DNA from: Kingdonia uniflora
Taxonomy: Eukaryota > Streptophyta > Magnoliopsida > Ranunculales > Circaeasteraceae
DNA length: 64,000 nucleotides
Direction: 5' to 3'
Assembly: GCA_014058105.1 (NCBI GenBank)
Contig: JACGCM010001272.1
Coordinates: 4,154,001 to 4,218,000, forward strand
Part shown: positions 22,782 through 33,899 of the stretch, one piece after another
Layout of the letters: each line of letters begins with the position of its first letter
How positions within the stretch are numbered: the first letter of the stretch is position 1
Notes under the pieces: model-generated
What the model saw: only the letters and a program-made list of their open reading frames with translations
What the model was told of the DNA's origin: nothing
Databases searched by the model: none
Made by a program: the position numbers and the translations under genes

Positions 22782-23280
22782 TCAATCTTCATCACTAGAA
22801 ACGTCGTTATCACTTGGATACTGCTCCTTCAACTTCTTCGAATAATGTTTAATTTGCTTCTTTATCCAACGCATTTGTGCCGGTAGTAGGTTAGTTGTAT
22901 TTGTTGTCATCACCTTAACCAAATGCGCTTCTTTCTAGCTAGTTTTGCTTTGCTTCACGCCTCCTTTGAATCTCTGCCTCTCTAGCCAACTTTTGTTCCT
23001 CTCGTGCTCTAGCTCTAGATTCATTTTCCTCTTTCTTCAACTCGTCTCTCGCATTCCATGCCGCTATCATGTTTGTCGTCGTCTCAAACATCTTCTTTCC
23101 CCAAAAACCTATACTTGACCTTTTCGTTTCTTTTGCCTTGTATTTTTTTTCTGTCTGGTCGTACTTCCCTACAAGCATATAGTGGTGCATCAATATCGGT
23201 AGAATCATCCAGAATTATAACATTTGAAGTGCCGGAAGTAGGTGTAGAGGAATCGATGCCAGAAGTACCTGGGCTATCGT
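22782..23280 (-). pseudogene. Myb/SANT-like gene of element D, 3' half only
   Basis: The C-terminal half of the element's second gene: DSPGTSGIDSSTPTSGTSNV, VRPDRKKIQGKRNEK, a K/E/R-rich coiled region and the end SSDED before a stop at 22782. It aligns with 50670-51180 of element B. The 5' half with the DNA-binding domain is missing because copia sequence begins at 23281. Confidence 0.82.
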
Positions 23281-23291
23281 GATACCGAATA

Positions 23292-24955
23292 TCAATATGC
23301 TTGGTCCTCAAGGAGCGAGCGAATATAGTGATATCGAATATCAATATGCTTGGTCCTAGAGTAAAAAACCAAATTATTTGCTAAGTGTATAGCGCTTTGA
23401 CTATCACTATACAACTTAGGAGAAAATAGTTCTCTACCAAGCTCTTTCATCAACCCTTTTAGCCAAACCATATCTTTGCACGCTTCTGTAGCTGCAACAT
23501 ATTCTGCCTTCGTTGTAGACAAATCTACCATCTTCTGTAACCTAGAAACCCATGTAACCGCACCACTTCCCAATATAAAAATGAAACCACCAGTGCTCTT
23601 CTGCCTATCCATGTTACCCGCCATATCAGAATCAACAAAACCTTGTAAGCATATTTGAGAACCCCCATAACATAATGACATATCTTGAGCCCATTTAGAT
23701 ACTTCAGTGTCCATTTTACAGCTCTCCAATGCTCCTTGCCTAGATTACTCATATACCTACTAACAACTCCCACTGCTTGGGCAATGTCTGGTCTCGTATA
23801 AATCATAGTGTATATTAGCTACCAACAACGGATTGATAAGGAACCTTATGCATCTCATCACGATCCTTCTGCGTCTTCGGACAACAATCCTTTGATAATT
23901 TGAAGTGACCTCCCAATGGTGTACTAACAACTTTAGAACCATCCATATTAAACCGCTTCAGTACTTTGTCGATGTACTCAGCTTGAGATAACTTCAATTC
24001 TCACCGCTTTCTGTCCCTTGTAACACGCATGCCAAAAACTTGTTTCGCCGCACCCAAGTCCTTCAAAGAAAACTCCTGGGATAACTATTCCTTCAACTTA
24101 ATAATCTCTCCCGACACTTACTACCAACATATCATCTAAATACAGAAGTAGAATAATATATGAGTTCCCCGTGTTTTTTATAAAACAACAGTGATCTGCG
24201 TTGCTTTTTGAATAGCCATTTCTGGACATAAACTGTTCAAACTTCAAATACCACTGTCTCAACACTTGTTTCAAACCATATAAGCTCTTCGTGAGCCTAC
24301 AGACAAGATATTCTTTCCCTTTAACCAAATACCCCTCTGGCTGCTTCATATAAATTTCTTCATCAAGGTTACCATAAAGAAATAATGTCTTGACATCTAG
24401 TTATTTAAGATGCAAATCTTTAACTACAACTATATTCATCACAACCCGAATAGTAGACATCTTCACAACAGGAGCAAATATTTTACCGAAATCAATGCCT
24501 TCTTTCTGTTGAAAGCCCTTCACCACAAGTCTAGCCTTGAATCTCCTTAAACCGTCAGATTCATACTTTAGTCTGTATACCCACTTTTTGTACAATGTTC
24601 TCTTCCATTTCGGTAACCGAACTAAATCCCAAGTTCAATTAACTGATAATGACTACATCTCATCATCCACAGTAAGCTTCCACTTTTTCTTGGCTTCCAC
24701 ATCTAAAACCTTCTTATAACTTTCAGATTCACCACCATCTATAAGTAACAAGTGATTTAAGGAGTTAACGTACCTTGCCAGAATTCTTGCAACTCTCGGC
24801 TCCTTTTGAAGTGTTATAGGAATGTCTAGATGATTAGGTTCCTCGTTTTGATCTGGTGCATCGAACTTAATAATGACTTCTACATCATCCTCTTGAGAGG
24901 GTGAATCATCTTCAATGTCAACACTTTCTGCTGCTTTACTTCGATTCTTTTCCAC
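23292..24955 (-). pseudogene. copia reverse transcriptase and RNase H, broken
   Basis: From 24955 down: RFKARLVVKGFQQKEGIDF, SLYGLKQVLRQWYLKFE, LLYLDDMLV (catalytic YLDD near 24130), a frameshifted piece LSQAEYIDKVLKRFNM, then RNase H with TRPDIAQAVGVVSRYM, STTKAEYVAATEACKDMVW and SDSQSAIHLANN. It ends at RTKHIDIRYHYIRSLLEDQ, about 15-30 residues before a normal RNase H end. Confidence 0.9.
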
Positions 24956-25036
24956 AGGTACTTTGAAATCTTTATATAAGACTTCCTCATTAAATGTAAC
25001 GTTACGGCTTCGGATAACTTTCCGATTCTTTTCATC

Positions 25037-25843
25037 CTAAAATTGGTACCCAAACTCATCACCACCGTATCCAATGAATATGTACTTCGTCGACTTTGCA
25101 TCTAGCTTTGTTCTTGTATTTGAACTATCAAGCATATATGAGGTACAACCAAAAATACTCAAGTGATTAAGGTTTAACACTAAACTGGTCCATGCTTCTT
25201 TAAGAAGTTCAAAATCCAAAGCCGTTGAAGGCCCTCTATTAATCAAGTACGCCGCCGTACTAACCGCATCCGCCCAAAAATACTTTGGCAATCCAGCGTT
25301 GAGTCTCATACTCCTTGCTTTTTTGTTTATTGTTCAGTTTATGCATTCTACAACACCATTTTGTTGCGGTGTTCCGGGAATAGTCTTCTGTCTTCTAATC
25401 TTGTTTGATACGCAAAAGTCTTCAAACTCGTCACTACAGTATTCACCCCCATTATCCGACCTAATATACTTCAGTTTCAAACTGGTTTCATTTTCAACTA
25501 GAGCCCTACACCTCTTAAATTTATCGAACACACCTGACTTGTTCTTCACGAAGTAGACCTACAGTTTACTAGTAGCATCATCGATAAAAGTAACGTAATA
25601 ATGAGAACCACCAAGAGAAGATACCTTGGTTGGGCCCCAAACATCTGTTTCTACAAGATCCAGCTTTCTTGGTTTTCTTGATCTTCTAGATAATTTAAAA
25701 TTGAGATTCTTCTACTTCGCAAGAACATACTCTTCACAAAACTTGAGATCAACCTCTGCAAGACCCTTTAGCTTTCCCTTTGTTACCATTATCTTCATCC
25801 CCTTTGTACTCATGTGACCAAGTCGCTTTGCCACGTGCTTGTA
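25037..25843 (-). pseudogene. copia integrase, broken
   Basis: IRSDNGGEYCSDEFEDF carries the second Asp and PGTPQQNGVVECIN the Glu of the DDE core. MRLNAGLPKYFWADAVSTAA and YIFIGYGGDEFGYQF form the C-terminal part. Stops near 25560 and 25710 break it. Confidence 0.88.
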
Positions 25844-26410
25844 TCAATCCCCAAAGTGGCCACACAAATAGTAGAAATTGTGTTTTGTGTTGTATACAAC
25901 GTTCCTTGTCGTAAGCCTTGAGCTGCCAGCATAGAGCCCTTTGGCCTTTATAACCTTCGAGAAGGTTGTACCAAAGGTACTCACATATCCACCATCATCT
26001 GCCAATTTGCTAACTGATATAAGGTTATGCCCCAATTTAGGTGCAAATCCCATATTCTGTAAAACCAATGTTCCCCCTGAAGGCAATAATAACCTAGCAT
26101 TTCCCTTTCCATTAATATTGCATGCATTCTTATCTGCAAGAAAGACCCTACCGAAGTTGCCTTTAACAATATTAGTTAGAAAACCTATGTTTACATCATC
26201 ACACAGCAGTAGTAGAGCCTCGTCAGAAAACAATATGGAAAGAAGCACTCGAATTAACAATCCAAGATACATTAACATCATCACACAGCAGTAGTAGAGC
26301 CTCGTCAGAACTAACCTCCTCTCAGTAAGGTTCATTGTATCTTTATATTCATCATCAATCTTCTTAGAAGAAGAAGAGTTACAATCTCGCCTGAAGTGAT
26401 CATTCTTTCC
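25844..26410 (-). pseudogene. copia protease/pre-integrase with internal tandem duplication
   Basis: After the zinc knuckle the frame reads GGTLVLQNMGFAPKLGHNLI, VSKLADDGGYVSTF and NFYYLCGHFGD. A stretch of about 37 bp is present twice at 82-bp spacing (26193-26229 and 26275-26310), so part of the protease is doubled and its active site is lost. Confidence 0.78.
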
Positions 26411-27121
26411 ACAAGTTTAACATGCACCGGGCAGCTTAGACTTTCTTCTTGACTGTGATCGACCCCTTCCAAATTTTGGTCCCTTTCTGTAAGACCTCCA
26501 TCTTTCCTCGATGTTTAACATACTGTCATTTAAACTCGAAGAGGGTTCAGATATTTGACGTCTATTATCTTTACTCATAATCAACGAGACTATAGTATCA
26601 AATTTAATGTCTTCCTTCCCCGATGAGTTACTCATAGCTGTAATGAACCATTCCCAGCTCTCAGGCATCTACCCCAAAAGAGCCCATACTCTCACCTCCC
26701 CGGTAAAAGTAATTTTAACGAATTCCAGTTAAGCATGAATGGTATTGAACTCACTGATATGAACTTACACACTACCATTATCCTTCATCTTTAAAGTAAA
26801 CAAGCGCCGTAAAAGGTGGACCTTGTTTGCCCCAGACGGTTCTGAGTACATAGCGGACAACGTCTCCATCAAACCCTTCATTGTCGTAACTTTGGTGATC
26901 ATGTATAGAATCTGAGATGACAGCGTTAACCTAATGGTTCCAAGCGCCTTGGGATCCAATCGTGCCCACTTAGTAGCATCGTATTCTGCTGGCATCATCT
27001 CAACTCCACCTAGAGGTAAATCATGATCCTTCTGATAGAGGTAATTTTCTATCTGTATCTTCCACACTCCAAAATTTGATCCATTGAACTTTATGATCTT
27101 CAACTTCTCCTGATTGACCAT
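26411..27121 (-). pseudogene. copia gag with zinc knuckle
   Basis: Starts MVNQEKLKIIKFNGSNFGVW at 27121, the usual N-terminus of copia gag (UBN2 family), then MPAEYDATKWARLDPKALG and LLRRLFTLKMKDN; a shifted piece from 26668 reads MPESWEWFITAMSNSSGK and RSQSRRKSKLPG. The knuckle C-x2-C-x4-H-x4-C (TCGKNDHFRRDC) follows at about 26400 but has a stop just after its first Cys. Confidence 0.88.
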
Positions 27122-27164
27122 CGCTCTTTACCACACAATCCCTAACACTTGCTCTGACACCAAT

Positions 27165-27690
27165 TGTTGAGAATCGAGGTAGCTACTCTTACCTCTCTGA
27201 TAAGAACAATACGCAAAATAGGCATAATAGAAGAATTAACCAAGCAAGAACAATAACGACACAAGAATTCCAGAGGAGGGAAGTGGAAAACCCTTATGGA
27301 TGAAAAAACTACTACCTAAATAATCTACTATGAAAATCAAATAGGTTACAATGATCTCTCAAGCTTCTCAAGCTTTAATGGAGTCTCTTCAAACCCTAGG
27401 CTACTCCCTAGAATTAAACTCATACAGATCAATTAGAAGCACTCTAGTATCCCTTATATAAGTGAGATATCATTACATAAGAATAGGCTCGAAGTACGGA
27501 TCACGAGACACACCAACGACCCCAGAAAATACCTTATAGAACTGACTTACGAAGTCTATTCGAATAGACTCTAGATCTATTCGAACAAGTTTGGTTATGA
27601 ACATTTCTGTTCGAACAGACAATAGTTTATTCGAACATACATGACTTCTATTCGAATAGACATCTATATACCTAAGAGAATAACTCATTA
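27165..27690 (-). repeat. 5' LTR of the reverse copia element
   Basis: On the minus strand it ends GATTCTCAACA at 27165, followed by primer-binding TTGGTGTCAGAGC (27150-27163), complementary to initiator tRNA-Met with one change. A TATA box CTTATATAAGGG is near 27455. Motifs TATTCGAATAGA repeat in its outer half (27550-27665). The far edge is not fixed. Confidence 0.68.
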
Positions 27691-28133
27691 GCCATTTTTT
27701 GATCTCAGCCATTCGTTACCCATCTCTCGTGAGTCGAGGATTATTTAGGTCGCTCAGATCTATCCTATTCTTTAAAATTAAGTCCCAGCCGTCGGATACC
27801 ACAAGGAATTTTAGAATTCTTTTAAACTTCAAAACTGCCAAATTATTTGCCGATTTAGCCTATATTTTCAGTCAACCAACATTAGTTTTAAGCTTTAAAG
27901 CCAAATTATAAGGCAAAATTCTAGTTCGTCACTTCTCCCCTCCAAGCCCTGAGTCTGCAAGAGTTGGGAATCTTTGTTTTCAATCTTCAACTACTAAATC
28001 ACCCTACATCTTCATCTTCTCTCTTCTCAACTCTACCCAATCTCCAAACATCGCCCTTTTGATCCCAAACCTAAAAGGTTTGTTCAATTCATACTCCCAA
28101 TCAACCCTAATTTGTTGAAATCTTGTGATATCA
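27691..28133. other. 5' flank of the kinesin-like pseudogene
   Basis: Contains a block (27771-27870, starting TTTAAAATTAAGTCCCAGCC) that recurs with changes at 36246-36345. No coding similarity. It may be an old promoter/leader. Confidence 0.45.
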
Positions 28134-29381
28134 ATGACGAAGGAAATCTCTTAAGGAATCGAAGACTTGAGTGAAATTTCATTTGGGAGTTCTTTCTTTT
28201 CTAGTATTGGTGCCCCAAATAACTCTCTTAGGTTTGGGGTTGCTCCTTCTGCATTGGGGTCATGTGGGAGATCAATTGCCGAAGCTAATGTACCCATATT
28301 GAGTTTGATTGGGGTCGATTCAGTGAAGCAAGACAATGTTGATATTGAGGGTTTGGGAAGTTCTAAAGGTAAAAACTTTGGATCTTATGTGAATTACGAG
28401 AGTAATAGTAGTAATTACGATGGGTTAACTACGATATCTACGTGTATAGTTGAACCAGTTTTATAGGGTAATGAGCATTATGAGAATCATGCAACTTAGA
28501 GTAGTAGTTGTGGCAATTATGGCAGCTATGATGGATCAATGGTAGCAATGTCGTATCCCACGATGATGTATGCACGAGAGAGTAGTGTAGTGGTTGAAAA
28601 TGTAGTAAACATGCCGGGGATTGGGAAGAGGAGGAAGGATGTGATTCCGGATGACATAGTTGAGGTGAAGCAGGACGAGTTTATGAAAAATATATCAAAG
28701 GAGGATCATGCCAAGCTTACAAGAATTACTTTTGGGCCCTCTTACCAGGTACTTCACTTCCATTTTATGTTGTAATTCTACATATATATATTATTCTTAA
28801 AGTTTCATCAGATCTTTACTATCGTTGTTCCAGACTTGTTATGCACAAATAAGTTCAACAGTAAGATATTTTAAGCGATTAAACAATTGCCTAGAAGGCT
28901 AAAACTGCATATACTAACATACCTACTCTCTCTACATGTAATGCGTAGATAAACAACGTATCTTTGTTAGTCCATACCGAGATTTTGCATACAAATGAAA
29001 TGAGCATAAATCATGTAAAAAAATTCTAGTGTTCTTAGTGTGAGTTCCAATTAGGACTTGTTGATTATTGTTTCCTTGAATTGTCACTAGACGGGAAGTG
29101 GGAAAACTTACACAATGTGGGGTCCACCTAGCGCAATGCTTGAAGATCATTCTTCGAGTAGCAATCACGGCATTGTTCTTCGCATCTTCCAGATGCTATT
29201 TTTAGAGTTTCAGCGAGTGAATTTTTTTGTAAGTTTACTTTTAGTTAAATGTGTTATACATAGAAGATTCCAAGCAAGTGGGGCTTGTTGATTGTTTAGT
29301 TTTATTAAATTGTGCTTTTTCTTGAGCAGGATCAGGAGAAATTAGAAAAAACACATAAATTACCAATGTCGATGCTCATTT

Positions 29382-29632
29382 TTAGAAGTAAGCTTTTCTT
29401 CTAATTATTTTGGGTGGTTGCTTGAAGGGTTTTTTTTTGTGTTATTATTATTTATTTTGAATGAGAAGTTGGGGTTAGGCGAGACGCTCACCAGAATTCA
29501 TTTATGTGCAAACAATCTATTACAAACTAGGATATATACATCCACTAGCATCTGCTTTATAAATAAGAACTGACTCTATAGGAAACTCCTGTGGAAATAC
29601 TATATGATCCTGTACAATGTTCATCTCTAGCA
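29382..29632 (+). repeat. direct repeat copy 1 in the kinesin intron
   Basis: Starts TTAGAAGTAAGC at the splice donor after 29387 and matches 32685-32936 closely (same order of a T-run, GAGACGCTCACCAGAATTC and TGTACAATGTTC). Spacing 3303 bp. It is kinesin intron sequence that became doubled. Confidence 0.85.
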
Positions 29633-31440
29633 AACTCGTGTCCAATTTATCAAGCGTGATTGAAGTTAAGAAGAGTAACTATGAAGAAATGGAACGAAAG
29701 GTCGAGGAGAAGTTCGACTTCCTCCGCAAGGTGATAGAAATGAAAGAGAAGTTAACAAATACTTACAATAAAGGTAATCTTTCTTTGTTTTGTGATTTCG
29801 ATTTTATATAAGCCTGATAGCTACACCAATTAATCTTCTTCTTTTTTACATTTACCAGAGCTAAAAAAGATGCACTCAAATACACAAATTAATCTACAAA
29901 AAATCTTATGCACTCATGAAAAAATTAGATTGGATTTGGAATTTTAGCGGAAAGAGCTTGAGTTGCATGGCAAGGAATTAGAGAGGCGCGAGGCCCAAAG
30001 TGAGGGCGAAAGAATAAAACTTATTGGTGAGAGAGAACAGGTATTACAATTTGCGCTCCTTTAATTCAGTGTTTACAATATATTTGTGTATAATCTGAAA
30101 CTCCTCCAGTTGGTCAGTAAGAAGGTAGATAGCATTAATTAGTTGGTAGCATTTCCAAGGAGGTTTAAGCTCGTTCTTGATCAACAGCACCATACTGGTG
30201 ACATCAGTGCTAACCCCCATTCTCTTGTATCTCCCCTCAATCCCAAAATACAGGCCTCTAAAAACTGAATACATCTTCTGGTACATGACAAAATTTGGTT
30301 TGTTAGCTCCAGCATAACAAAATTTGACCTCCCCACTGTCATTTCTACATAGCCACCATAGCCTCCTTCATCACCATGACACCATCAGTGTTCACCATCA
30401 TCACTCCCATAAAAAGGGTCCCACTTACACAACTTGATATTGGGCTTCTTGTGATTGATCTTGCGTTCCCATAACCTTACTCTCGGGGTCCCACTTGCAC
30501 AACTAGACATGTTCTTTCTAAAAAAATGTTAAAGTGTGGTACATTTATTGAGGTTTGTTATATTTTATGATTTGACTGATCCTTGTTGTGTGTTTGTCCA
30601 CCCCTGCCCAATGTCTTGACCACCTTCCATACTTTTTGTACCCCATTAATTTTTCTTAATGTCAACATCCCCGCATTTTATTTTTGTGACTGGAGCTTTT
30701 TTACATATTAGAAATTGGATCAGAAAGTGGAGCCCAAAAAGTATGCCATGTAACCAAATCCAGGTGGTACCTGAATGACCCTTGTTGGAATAATCACTTT
30801 TTACTAGTTATCTGGAAGGAAAAAAAACTTATATTTTGTAATTGTACGGAAAAGTTATCTGACTAGAGGACGTATGTGACCACAATTTTAATGTATGTTT
30901 TTCTTTCAGAATACAGCAAAAAATAACGCAATTGACATGGTGACAATGTAAGAAAAGGAAGCTGCATAAAGTTTTTTAAGGCTGATTGAACAACATAAGG
31001 TTTATGACTTTTTTCTTGGTCTCAATAGTTATGAACTAATTTATGTTTTCAATCCAATTTCTAAACTAATACAAATATGCCTTTTTTATTATTCATGTCA
31101 GAGAGAAAAAGAACACCACAAAAGAATAATTCAATTGGAAAAAGAATGGGATGCAAAGCAGGCATTAGAATTGGAGGTTCAACAGTTGAAAGGGCTTATG
31201 CAAGTGCGTAAGTATATGGTATGTGGCGATGATTTGGGAGCCCAAGAGAAAATGAATAAAATGAGTGAAGAGTTGGCAGAGAAAGAAGAAGAACTGGAAT
31301 ACATGGTAAGCATGAGCAATGATCTTATGATCAAACAGTATATGAGCAACACAGAGTTGCAGGAGGCACGCAAAATCTTGATCGGGGTTAGTGTTTTGCA
31401 AACTTTAGTTCGTTGGATCTTTCATCATATGATAAATTTG
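29633..31440 (+). pseudogene. FDM/IDN2-like (XH-domain family) coiled-coil gene fragment
   Basis: Members of this family act in RNA-directed DNA methylation. Exon-like pieces: 29626-29774 (SNYEEMERKVEEKFDFLRKV), 29860-30040 (LERREAQSEGERIKLIGERE, one stop), 30909-31000 (broken) and 31102-31385 (EKEHHKRIIQLEKEWDAKQ, ALELEVQQLKGLMQVRKYM, MSEELAEKEEELEYM, NTELQEARKILIGV). This is the coiled-coil between the XS and XH domains; both domains are absent. The fragment lies between the two direct repeats inside the kinesin intron. I am fairly sure of the family from KEWDAKQALELE and the ELQEARK block. Confidence 0.75.
30040..30500 (-). mobile_element. LINE fragment, RNase H-like domain
   Basis: On the minus strand the pieces read CKWDPFMGVMMVNTDGV, VFRGLYFGIEGRYKRMGVST and NELKPPWKCYQLINAIYLL, the pattern of the C-terminal RNase H (RVT_3) of plant LINEs: WxxP..VNTDG, A/RALYxG and ExD regions. 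The catalytic residues are mostly lost. It interrupts the FDM-like fragment. Confidence 0.55.
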
Positions 31441-32684
31441 TAGACATGCCCAACATATCAGTAATATATGTACACGGTATTGATCTACTACGATATTTTA
31501 CATATGTATGTCTACGGCCTTATAGTTTCTAGTATATAAAAAACTAGCATTGCCCGCGTAAACATGCCCTATTTGGAGTTACTGTTTTCCAACAGGTGCT
31601 ATTTTGGCCTTCCACTTGGGTCAATGTGCATTTGACACTTTGTTTTTTGTATTGTAAAAATAGAGTCCAACATGACTGTAATTTTAAAGCTCTTGGTGAG
31701 TGCCTTTTCTGAGTAGCAACCTTCTTGAATTTCAACTTGTTGATTAAAAACTACGGCTTTTAAAATTTAATAGCAAATAAAAAACAACTGTCTCTCATAC
31801 GTGTCATTTGCAAAAAGGGGCCGCTCTCACAGTATTGCGCTTATATCGTTATTTTCTTGCATTGACTTTCACTTAGTTCCATTTTGATCATTACAAGGAA
31901 ATTATGAATCTCAACCTCAAATATATACCATTGCCATGGTCTATACCTGGATATTTATGTGAGATATGATTGAGACAATTATTGTGCTTTATTTATAGGC
32001 TTTTTATATACATAGATAATTGTTCTTAATTACTCCTTTGAAATAAACTAAAGTATGCCCAATATAGATATATATTGATTGGTGAATAGAATTGTATGAT
32101 CCTTATGGATACATCATAAGTAGCATATGTGCACAGCCACATTTTGGGATATATATATATACTAGTACTACCCGAGGCTCGCCACGGTGAATACGTCGAC
32201 GTACCTTTGGCGCTATATTTGATGTGTAGACATGTCTTCATCGGACGACTGTTGATGTGCCTTTGGCGCTATGATTAAACAACTTATGTTTGTCGTACTT
32301 TTGGCATCTTGGTGGTCTTTTTACTCAACATTTTAGGCATTCCATAGTACATTCTATTTGACTTCATGCCGGCATGGTTTTGGCAATATACAACCAACTA
32401 CTTGCAATTTCAGTTTTAACTTGGATCACGGGTAGTACTACCCATGTGATGCACGAAAAGTGGTCGGGCATCGATAGGCGCTATAAAAACACCTAAATAT
32501 TTGTATCCTCCAACCGGGAACTATTGGCTTCACTTTATGTATAATCATGACTCTTTGCAAGTAAGATGAGAAAATACTGCAACAATTAATATATTTGAGT
32601 TTCAGAGAACATTGACACTAATTACCAATTTAGTGTTTCACCAAATAAATACATCTATCTATGACAACCATTTAATAATCTTCA
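31441..32684. other. non-coding insert with Helitron-like ends
   Basis: No coding similarity. Two places look like minus-strand Helitron 3' ends: ACTAGCATTGCCCGCG at 31543-31560 and ACTAGTACTACCCGAGGCTC at 32160-32180. Read on the minus strand they end in CTAG followed by T, and the second has an imperfect hairpin CCGTGGC-GA-GCCTCGG about 8 bases before the end. GGTAGTACTACCC at 32429 is related. Confidence 0.4.
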
Positions 32685-32936
32685 TTAGAAGTAAGCTTTT
32701 CTTCTAATTATTTTTGGTGGTTGCTTGAAGGTTTTTTTTTTTTTTTTTTTGTTATTTATTTATTTTGAATGAGAAGCTGGGGTTAGGCGAGACGCTCACC
32801 AGAATTCATTTATGTGCAAACAATCTATTACAAACTAGGATATATACATCCACTAATATCTGCTTTAGAAATAAGAACTAACTCTCTAGGAAATCCTGTG
32901 GAAATACTATATGATCTTGTACAATGTTCTTCTCTG
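32685..32936 (+). repeat. direct repeat copy 2 in the kinesin intron
   Basis: Second copy of the 29382-29632 block. It runs on to the true acceptor CTTGTTACAG (32976) of the next kinesin exon, so this copy stands in the original place. Confidence 0.85.
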
Positions 32937-33899
32937 CAGCTACATAATGAGCTGCTTTGTTACCTTCTTGTTACAGGTATATAATGAACAAATTGGTGAT
33001 TTACTTGACCCCACTAGACGAAACCTTCAGGTATATAATGAATTGTGATACTATTTTGCTTTTTTTGTTGGTCATGTTGAAAGATGTGTAAATGACTATG
33101 TTTCGTTTTCACAAATAAGATATGATGCAAAAAACAACTCTTATGTTGAGAATCTGACTGAAGAACATGTGACAAATTATGATGATGTAACACAAATATT
33201 AATTAAGGTAGGAATAAATATTATGCTTTTATCTTACATTTAAAATTGTTAATGTTACACAATCCAATGAATGTATGTTCGCAATGCAGGGACTTTCAAA
33301 TAGAAAGGTTGGTGCATCAAGTATAAACTCCAAGAGCTCCCGATCACATATCATTTTCACTTGTCTTATAGAATCCTGGTGTAAGGTATACCATTCATCA
33401 GTGAAGCTTTAATTTTGTTCCATTTTTACTTTAAAGTTTTGGAATATACCGTAATATTTTGCTGTAAGCACGAAGACTGAAGCCTATTGGTAAAATTCAT
33501 TCTAAGAACATATATCATATATGTATGCGTACTAGAAATGTTTTTACAATTTGCAACCTACAATAAATGTGGACATGCTAGAGAAATATGTATTGTTAAT
33601 TATATAAATAGGGATATCAAATTATGGTGAGACAGCTCACTCTTATATGTTCTAAGATGTTTTTTTCTTCTTTTTATCTGAAAATGTCACAGGGTACCTT
33701 ATCAAAATGTTTTAGTAGCTCTAAAACTAGCAGAATCACCTTGGTTGATCTTGCTGGAGTGGAAGGAAATAAAGTGGATGATGCAAGTCGACAATGCATT
33801 AAGGAGAGCAAAAGCGTAAAGAAATCTCTAGCACAACTCGGGTATAATTCTGTGACTACTGTAATCGTTATATGTTATCAATTTTGATTTATTCACTAG

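Larger units (their letters stand above)
20684..23280 (+). mobile_element. PIF/Harbinger element D, right part missing
   Basis: Left end GAGTATCTGTAGCAGCTAG follows a TAA (20681-20683) and resembles the left end of element B. Transposase remnant on the plus strand, Myb-like gene 3' half on the minus strand. At 23280 homology to element B stops abruptly and copia sequence begins, so the Myb 5' half and right TIR are gone; any PMD gene would be lost with them. Confidence 0.85.
23281..27690 (-). mobile_element. Ty1/copia element in reverse orientation, 3' end lost
   Basis: Read on the minus strand: 5' LTR (ending at 27165), primer binding site, gag, protease, integrase, reverse transcriptase, RNase H. 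The element stops inside RNase H at 23281, where element D begins; there is no 3' LTR. At the junction a 28-bp piece is doubled (23281-23308 and 23330-23357). The outer edge of the 5' LTR, about 27690, is uncertain. Confidence 0.85.
28134..33841 (+). pseudogene. kinesin-12-like motor protein pseudogene
   Basis: Plant kinesin-12 proteins are plus-end motors of the phragmoplast. Here the motor domain is recognisable in pieces: 28134-28748 (N-terminal region, with stops at about 28152, 28464 and 28497), 29091-29229 (P-loop [16 protein letters not shown]), 29330-29387, 32977-33030 (YNEQIGDLLDPTRRNLQ), 33120-33207 (SYVENLTEEHVTNYDDVT), 33290-33385 (switch [15 protein letters not shown]) and 33693-33841 (switch II ITLVDLAGVEG, where the usual DLAGSE is DLAGVE). 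Most pieces have sound splice sites. The N-terminal part of the motor before the P-loop, the end of the motor and the stalk are missing, so it is dead. Foreign DNA fills the intron between 29387 and 32977. Confidence 0.82.

Noticed and set aside
23084..23344. 86-codon ORF as a separate gene
   Set aside because: It is the chimera of copia RNase H and the Harbinger Myb-like gene made by the junction at 23280/23281.
31165..31401. Minus-strand ORF rich in Phe and Cys
   Set aside because: Shadow of the FDM-like coiled-coil on the plus strand.
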